DNA from: Paulinella micropora
Lineage: Eukaryota > Cercozoa > Imbricatea > Euglyphida
Assembly: GCA_009731375.1 (NCBI GenBank)
Contig: BJOX01000089.1
Location: 954,046 to 979,761 of the forward strand
Reading direction: 5' to 3'
DNA: 25,716 nucleotides
Shown piece by piece: positions 1 to 25,716 of this stretch; the stretch's first letter is position 1, and each line of letters starts with the position of its first letter. The translations under genes were made by a program, and so were the position numbers. The notes below the pieces were generated by a model that saw only the letters and a list, made by a program, of their open reading frames with translations, was not told the DNA's origin and ran no database searches.

Positions 1-443
1 CGCAAATGTCGCCCGCTACCTCTGCCCATGAATTCCACCTCGACTTCCCCGAGACCGAGAATTCGGAGCTCTCGCGCCATGACCACTGTCTGAGAGACAT
101 GCGATAGCCCCCATACTATGCACCATCTCGTATCCAGCTCATTTCGTACCTTCCTCCGCCACCTCCTCGGTGGCGGTACCGCTTGCCACACGCCGTGACC
201 AGACCTTTCCGGACGTGACTTCTCTTCCGAGGTTGGGGAGGGTGATCGAGATGCAGCAGGATTGCTGGCTCTACGTGATTCAGGTTGCCCGTCAGGTACG
301 CGAGCACTCGACCACCCCACCCCGGCCGAGTAGCCATCGCCACCCGCAGGCGCACTCCCACGGGGAACGTCTAAACCTGAAGGATTACCGCCTTGACCCA
401 TAGGGCCAGCACTAGCGGCCGCGCTCTTCGCATAAGAACCTGA
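1..443. other. unassigned unique sequence before a gap
   Basis: GC-rich, non-repetitive sequence. Open frames of about 80 codons exist on both strands but match nothing recognised and show no splice context. It runs into an N-gap at 444-1228. It could belong to an intergenic region or an upstream gene. Confidence 0.4.
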
Positions 444-1228
444 NNNNNNNNNNNNNNNNNNNNNNNNNNNNNNNNNNNNNNNNNNNNNNNNNNNNNNNNN
501 NNNNNNNNNNNNNNNNNNNNNNNNNNNNNNNNNNNNNNNNNNNNNNNNNNNNNNNNNNNNNNNNNNNNNNNNNNNNNNNNNNNNNNNNNNNNNNNNNNNN
601 NNNNNNNNNNNNNNNNNNNNNNNNNNNNNNNNNNNNNNNNNNNNNNNNNNNNNNNNNNNNNNNNNNNNNNNNNNNNNNNNNNNNNNNNNNNNNNNNNNNN
701 NNNNNNNNNNNNNNNNNNNNNNNNNNNNNNNNNNNNNNNNNNNNNNNNNNNNNNNNNNNNNNNNNNNNNNNNNNNNNNNNNNNNNNNNNNNNNNNNNNNN
801 NNNNNNNNNNNNNNNNNNNNNNNNNNNNNNNNNNNNNNNNNNNNNNNNNNNNNNNNNNNNNNNNNNNNNNNNNNNNNNNNNNNNNNNNNNNNNNNNNNNN
901 NNNNNNNNNNNNNNNNNNNNNNNNNNNNNNNNNNNNNNNNNNNNNNNNNNNNNNNNNNNNNNNNNNNNNNNNNNNNNNNNNNNNNNNNNNNNNNNNNNNN
1001 NNNNNNNNNNNNNNNNNNNNNNNNNNNNNNNNNNNNNNNNNNNNNNNNNNNNNNNNNNNNNNNNNNNNNNNNNNNNNNNNNNNNNNNNNNNNNNNNNNNN
1101 NNNNNNNNNNNNNNNNNNNNNNNNNNNNNNNNNNNNNNNNNNNNNNNNNNNNNNNNNNNNNNNNNNNNNNNNNNNNNNNNNNNNNNNNNNNNNNNNNNNN
1201 NNNNNNNNNNNNNNNNNNNNNNNNNNNN

Positions 1229-2131
1229 GAGCTGGGTGCACCTAGTCATCGGCGTGAGCTCATAGCTGTGTGCGACATAGGTACAAGAGCAAGAGGAGAA
1301 ACAGTGTGCCAGCGTGGATGTGTGGGTGAGGCAGTGCGGTGAGGCAAAGCAGCGATGCCAGTCGAATCCCTGGAGACGGAACCTAGCATCAAAAACATCG
1401 TATAAGTCTACCCCAGGCCTCCATCCACCGAGTGGTGAGCTCGATAAAAGAAGACCCGAGTGGGGTTATTTAAAGCTCAACCCTTAAAAAAGCATAAACA
1501 TGTACGCCGCCAGGAACCCAACAACAATAACATAGCAGCCAGGAACCCAGCAACAATAACATAGCTTCCGTAACCAGCCTTCAGGAACCCGCCTCAGTTA
1601 CCCGCCCCCGTAACCAGGCCAGAGACGTGACGTACTATGCATCATTGAGGTGTCGTGGCAAGCCACCCTGCGTCCGATAGAAGCTACAAAAGAGTCATCT
1701 ACCGAGAACACTAAGTGACAGGCCCGGTCACATGCACCCAACACGTCCCGACCCTCCGCCAGAGCATCCCCATGGCATCCGCAAAGTGAGCACGAGGGGT
1801 TCTGGGAGAGAGGGTGAGTCAGGAGCCCCGCGTCCAGGCAGTCGCTACTGTGGCAGTTGAGTGATTTCAAGGCTTGTGGAAATGTGTGGAGCCTGTCGCC
1901 TTCATTCCCACTCATACCGACAGTAGTTTAGTTAACCAACCTGTCCAGTGACCCACTGAGCCCAACCCTCCCTCAGATAACCCCCCGCACTCACCCCGAG
2001 TGATACCAGAGGCCACCCCGAGCCAAGAGCCGTGAGCGTGGTGAGAGAGCTTCTCTCAGTAAAAGGTCCCGTCTCATGAATCAGTGGAGCACTGATTATG
2101 TACCCCTCATAACAAGCTGCCAACGGCCCCA
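1229..2131. other. unassigned unique sequence between gaps
   Basis: Mixed-composition sequence with no recognisable coding region. It contains a TATA-like TTATTTAAAG at about 1467 and a 29-bp tandem repeat. Both sides are gaps (444-1228 and 2132-2165). It may be a promoter or a diverged repeat; nothing decides this. Confidence 0.4.
1509..1566. repeat. two-copy 29-bp tandem repeat
   Basis: The unit begins GCCAGGAACCCA and ends AACAATAACATAGC. The copies start at 1509 and 1538 and differ at one position (A/G). Confidence 0.85.
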
Positions 2132-2165
2132 NNNNNNNNNNNNNNNNNNNNNNNNNNNNNNNNNN

Positions 2166-2173
2166 TAATATTA

Positions 2174-2247
<74 letters not shown>
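2166..2247. repeat. (AAT)n microsatellite, SINE tail
   Basis: Near-pure AAT array directly abutting the 3' end of a minus-strand SINE at 2248. Confidence 0.95.
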
Positions 2248-3056
2248 GTGCTTCTCTGTCAATGGCTGATGCAAATCTGCACATGCGCCTCCANNNNNNN
2301 NNNNNNNNNNNNNNNNNNNNNNNNNNNNNNNNNNNNNNNNNNNNNNNNNNNNNNNNNNNNNNNNNNNNNNNNNNNNNNNNNNNNNNNNNNNNNNNNNNNN
2401 NNNNNNNNNNNNNNNNNNNNNNNNNNNNNNNNNNNNNNNNNNNNNNNNNNNNNNNNNNNNNNNNNNNNNNNNNNNNNNNNNNNNNNNNNNNNNNNNNNNN
2501 NNNNNNNNNNNNNNNNNNNNNNNNNNNNNNNNNNNNNNNNNNNNNNNNNNNNNNNNNNNNNNNNNNNNNNNNNNNNNNNNNNNNNNNNNNNNNNNNNNNN
2601 NNNNNNNNNNNNNNNNNNNNNNNNNNNNNNNNNNNNNNNNNNNNNNNNNNNNNNNNNNNNNNNNNNNNNNNNNNNNNNNNNNNNNNNNNNNNNNNNNNNN
2701 NNNNNNNNNNNNNNNNNNNNNNNNNNNNNNNNNNNNNNNNNNNNNNNNNNNNNNNNNNNNNNNNNNNNNNNNNNNNNNNNNNNNNNNNNNNNNNNNNNNN
2801 NNNNNNNNNNNNNNNNNNNNNNNNNNNNNNNNNNNNNNNNNNNNNNNNNNNNNNNNNNNNNNNNNNNNNNNNNNNNNNNNNNNNNNNNNNNNNNNNNNNN
2901 NNNNNNNNNNNNNNNNNNNNNNNNNNNNNNNNNNNNNNNNNNNNNNNNNNNNNNNNNNNNNNNNNNNNCAATGAAAATACTGGTGGCACCGACGGGAATC
3001 GAACTGGCGACAGGGCCCAGATGGTAGAACTTGACCACTGGGCTATCACGGTGTCC
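2248..3056 (-). mobile_element. tRNA-derived SINE, minus strand, interrupted by gap
   Basis: 2248-2293 is the reverse complement of the SINE 3' end (CAGCCATTGACAGAGAAGCAC). 2969-3056 is the reverse complement of the tRNA-like head (GGACACCGTGATAGCCC ... CCGTCGGTGCC). A 675-base N-gap (2294-2968) lies between. An ordinary copy is only 225-270 bp, so the gap size is an estimate or holds extra sequence. Confidence 0.85.

Positions 3057-3122
<66 letters not shown>
3057..3122. repeat. (AAT)n microsatellite
   Basis: AAT array next to the head of the minus-strand SINE, followed by T-rich sequence with three (A)T8-9 blocks to about 3171. Confidence 0.95.
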
Positions 3123-3171
3123 TCATAATTTTGAAAAAATAATTTTTTTTTATTTTTTTTTATTTTTTTTT

Positions 3172-4590
3172 AACCCTTTATTATGGCCGCTTTCCCACCA
3201 CCTCGGTTTTGTTTTGTTTATTAGGTTCTCGGTCGTGGTCATCGCTCTGCGCTGGCCTATTTTTGCACACAGAAAACGACCGCACCAGCAACTCATTCGG
3301 CCAAATACACACCCACCCTGTCGACGCATCTCAGCGTAGAGAAGGGCAGAAGAGCAGCAGCGATAGGAAATATGGCTCTAATTACGACAGGAAACATGGC
3401 AACAGGTTTCTTTTCAAGCCGTTTTCCTAAAAATGTTGTATGTTTATCTAATTTAGATGGCCACATCCATTTGCATGTAAAAATGATGCATACATGTCCT
3501 CAATCTGGGATCTTACATGACTTTATCTTGTCGTATATACATTTTATAATCTTATAAGCATCCTTCAGGAATTTGCTTTCTGACGTTTTGTGTGAGAGAG
3601 AGAGAGCGGGGGGGGAGGGGGGGGGGGCGAGATTTCATCCGTTGCTGCTTTGAATTACCCAAGAGACTGTGTCGTCTATGTGGGGACCTTTTCAAACATA
3701 AACACAATGTCTTCATCAAATTGTAGTTCCTTTCTGCTGAACGACAGGTCCCATCAGAAGCCGAAGCAAAGTCAGTCACGTGCAGAGCGTAAAAGAAGAA
3801 GACTACATGGCCTTTGTAATTCTACTTTCTTCATGGCTCTTTCTGTGCCGTCTCGTGTTTTTGCTTCATAGGAATTTAATGTTATCTTGTCTTCGTCTTG
3901 ACAAAAAGAAGCATGGTGTTTAATCATTACCTTAAGCCGCATGTAACGACATAATGAAACAAAATGAATGAGCAAGGCAATTTTACAATACTAAGAGCCT
4001 TTTTCTTCATGCATGTAGGTTCCGAGAGAGAAAAGGGGTGTGATGGGCTGCATCTGGTACGGCTGGCCGTGCATGAAAGTGTGTTTAGATATGTTCCCTA
4101 CTTTCGGACCCCGAGAGAATTTCTTTCGTCTTTTTCTTGATACGGGGCTTCCTTTTCCCTTTACATTGATATATAATCTTTCTGTGTTCTTGCTTTCTGT
4201 GCATATGTGCTTGTTTTCTTGTCCATTTTTGATTGCCGCTGTTGGTCTGCCAGGACTGGTTTTTGGTTCTGATTGCCGCTGCCCAAGTGTATGGCCGGTC
4301 GTCTTCCATACAGATCAGAAAGACCTGACGCTATGATAGAGTAATTGTAACATTTAGCATTTTATGGCTATATTGTTTGGTTTGCCCTACTTCCTATTTG
4401 GACCTTTATCCTTGAGTGTGTGTGCTGCCCAGGGCCATAACAGTGGTCACCCACCTTCAACAGAACGCTCTCTCCTCGCTCTCAATCGCGCCTTGTTTTC
4501 CTAGCCCAAGAACACCATTTTCACTACGTTTTGCTTCACAAGGTATCGAACAGCAAATATCTGATGTGCTGATTTCACAAAATTTTGAGA
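3172..4590. other. unique sequence without a confident gene
   Basis: AT-moderate sequence with a (GA)n and poly-G tract at 3594-3630. One weak exon-like piece at 4254-4288 (acceptor GTCTGCCAG, reading DWFLVLIAAAQV) resembles a membrane helix and could belong to the missing glucan synthase N-terminus, but its phase does not fit the next candidate exon. Nothing else is supported. Confidence 0.4.
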
Positions 4591-4592
4591 AG

Positions 4593-4593
<1 letters not shown>

Positions 4594-4626
<33 letters not shown>

Positions 4627-4632
4627 AAACAA

Positions 4633-4666
<34 letters not shown>

Positions 4667-4740
4667 NNNNNNNNNNAAAAAAAAAAAAAGAAGAAGAAGA
4701 AGAAGAAGAAGAAGAAGAAGAAGAAGAAGAAGAAAGAAAA
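4594..4740. repeat. (CAA)n, poly-A and (AAG)n compound microsatellite with 10-N gap
   Basis: CAA repeats run into a poly-A tract, a 10-base gap (4667-4676), poly-A again, then AAG repeats. It yields only artefact ORFs (poly-Lys, Glu, Gln, Thr and similar). Confidence 0.95.
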
Positions 4741-5022
4741 AAAGCCACCATCACAGTTGAAGCATGTGGTCTTGTTTGTGTCTGCTGCCTTTTTTTCGAT
4801 CTCCTTTGTCTTATCAACTTTGCTTCTGTTTTCATATTTCATCTTGTTTCTTCCTTCCTTTGCTCCTTTCTTTTCTTTCCTTCTATTAAGTTGATTTTTT
4901 CCTTCCTTCCTTGCCTTTCGATTTGCTTGTTCGCCTCTCCATCTTCTACCACAGCATGTCCGTTTTTGCTCGTTCTTTAGCGCTTCCGCCACTGTACCTG
5001 GCTTTATATTTACGTTCCGCAG

Positions 5023-25546
<20,524 letters not shown>

Positions 25547-25556
25547 TTACGATGAC

Positions 25557-25562
25557 AATAAA
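25557..25562 (+). terminator. possible poly(A) signal AATAAA
   Basis: AATAAA lies 11 bases after the TGA at 25546, in AT-rich sequence. This would fit the gene ending here. The hexamer is common by chance in such sequence and is not a reliable signal in many protists. Confidence 0.25.
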
Positions 25563-25592
25563 TTTTTTATAATGATGACGACGATAGCTGCA

Positions 25593-25619
25593 ATAATAAT
25601 AATAATAATAATAATAATA
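25593..25619. repeat. (AAT)n, SINE tail
   Basis: Tail of the minus-strand SINE that follows. Confidence 0.9.
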
Positions 25620-25716
25620 GTGCTTCTCTGTCAATGGCTGATGCATTTCTGCACATGCGCCTCCATCGTCTCACCCGTGAGGGGAGTACGAAGAATTGAC
25701 GATAAGCTCTAATGAC
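25620..25716 (-). mobile_element. SINE, minus strand, cut by window end
   Basis: 97 bp of the SINE 3' body, nearly identical to 10093-10189. The head lies beyond the window. It starts about 75 bp after the TGA of the last glucan synthase exon. Confidence 0.9.

Noticed and set aside
371-1249. Open frames of 250-300 codons over N-gaps (also 2171-3128)
   Set aside because: Almost all codons are unknown bases; no protein evidence.
1229-2131. Possible LTR with a TATA box at about 1467
   Set aside because: No second LTR copy, no primer-binding site or polypurine tract, and gaps on both sides; not supportable.
4040-4336. 98-codon hydrophobic open frame
   Set aside because: No splice context for the whole frame and no family match; only a short part (4254-4288) is mentioned as a weak exon-like piece.

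Overview
The window is eukaryotic nuclear DNA. It has long GT-AG introns, many microsatellites, tRNA-derived SINE copies, a Tc1/mariner-type transposon and several assembly gaps (runs of N). There are no operons, Shine-Dalgarno sites or long intact ORFs. Almost every long open frame is an artefact of trinucleotide repeats or N-runs.

One large multi-exon gene on the + strand runs through most of the window. Short exons between about 11.15 kb and 25.55 kb read, in order, through the landmarks of a 1,3-beta-glucan (callose) synthase of the FKS/GT48 family: the PEAR..I.FF / SLM..P segment, the P.YNETVLY segment, EW.NF.ER, WAS.RGQ followed by TL.RTVRG, the GKSENQ-HAL-F-RGE and DMNQD core, HYGHPD-F, LSKAS...NLSED, GKGRE, YRLG, an F.Y..FGLP membrane segment, HGGSGQYKGTGR, and a last membrane segment ending LLTPALFN. 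Splice phases agree across nearly every junction where they could be tested. Upstream, an exon ending at 5877 joins in phase to the exon at 11154, which would make the SINE- and transposon-rich 5.9-11.15 kb stretch a single intron. The first true exon is not identified.

Layout: 1-443 and 1229-2131 are unassigned sequence beside gaps. 2166-3122 is a gap-interrupted SINE in microsatellite. 3123-5022 is unassigned non-repetitive sequence, polypyrimidine and (CAA)n/(AAG)n. 5023-5877 holds candidate 5' exons. 5878-11153 is an intron of trinucleotide arrays, at least five further SINE copies and a 1.25 kb Tc1/mariner-like element. 11154-25546 is the glucan synthase body, with a 1.2 kb TTC/TCTC polypyrimidine tract in one intron. 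25547-25716 is a possible poly(A) signal and another SINE.

The organism is an inference. A glucan synthase in a repeat-inflated protist genome with a SINE family fits a coccidian apicomplexan of the Sarcocystis type, where beta-1,3-glucan is an oocyst-wall component. Other glucan-synthase-bearing protists or algae are not excluded.
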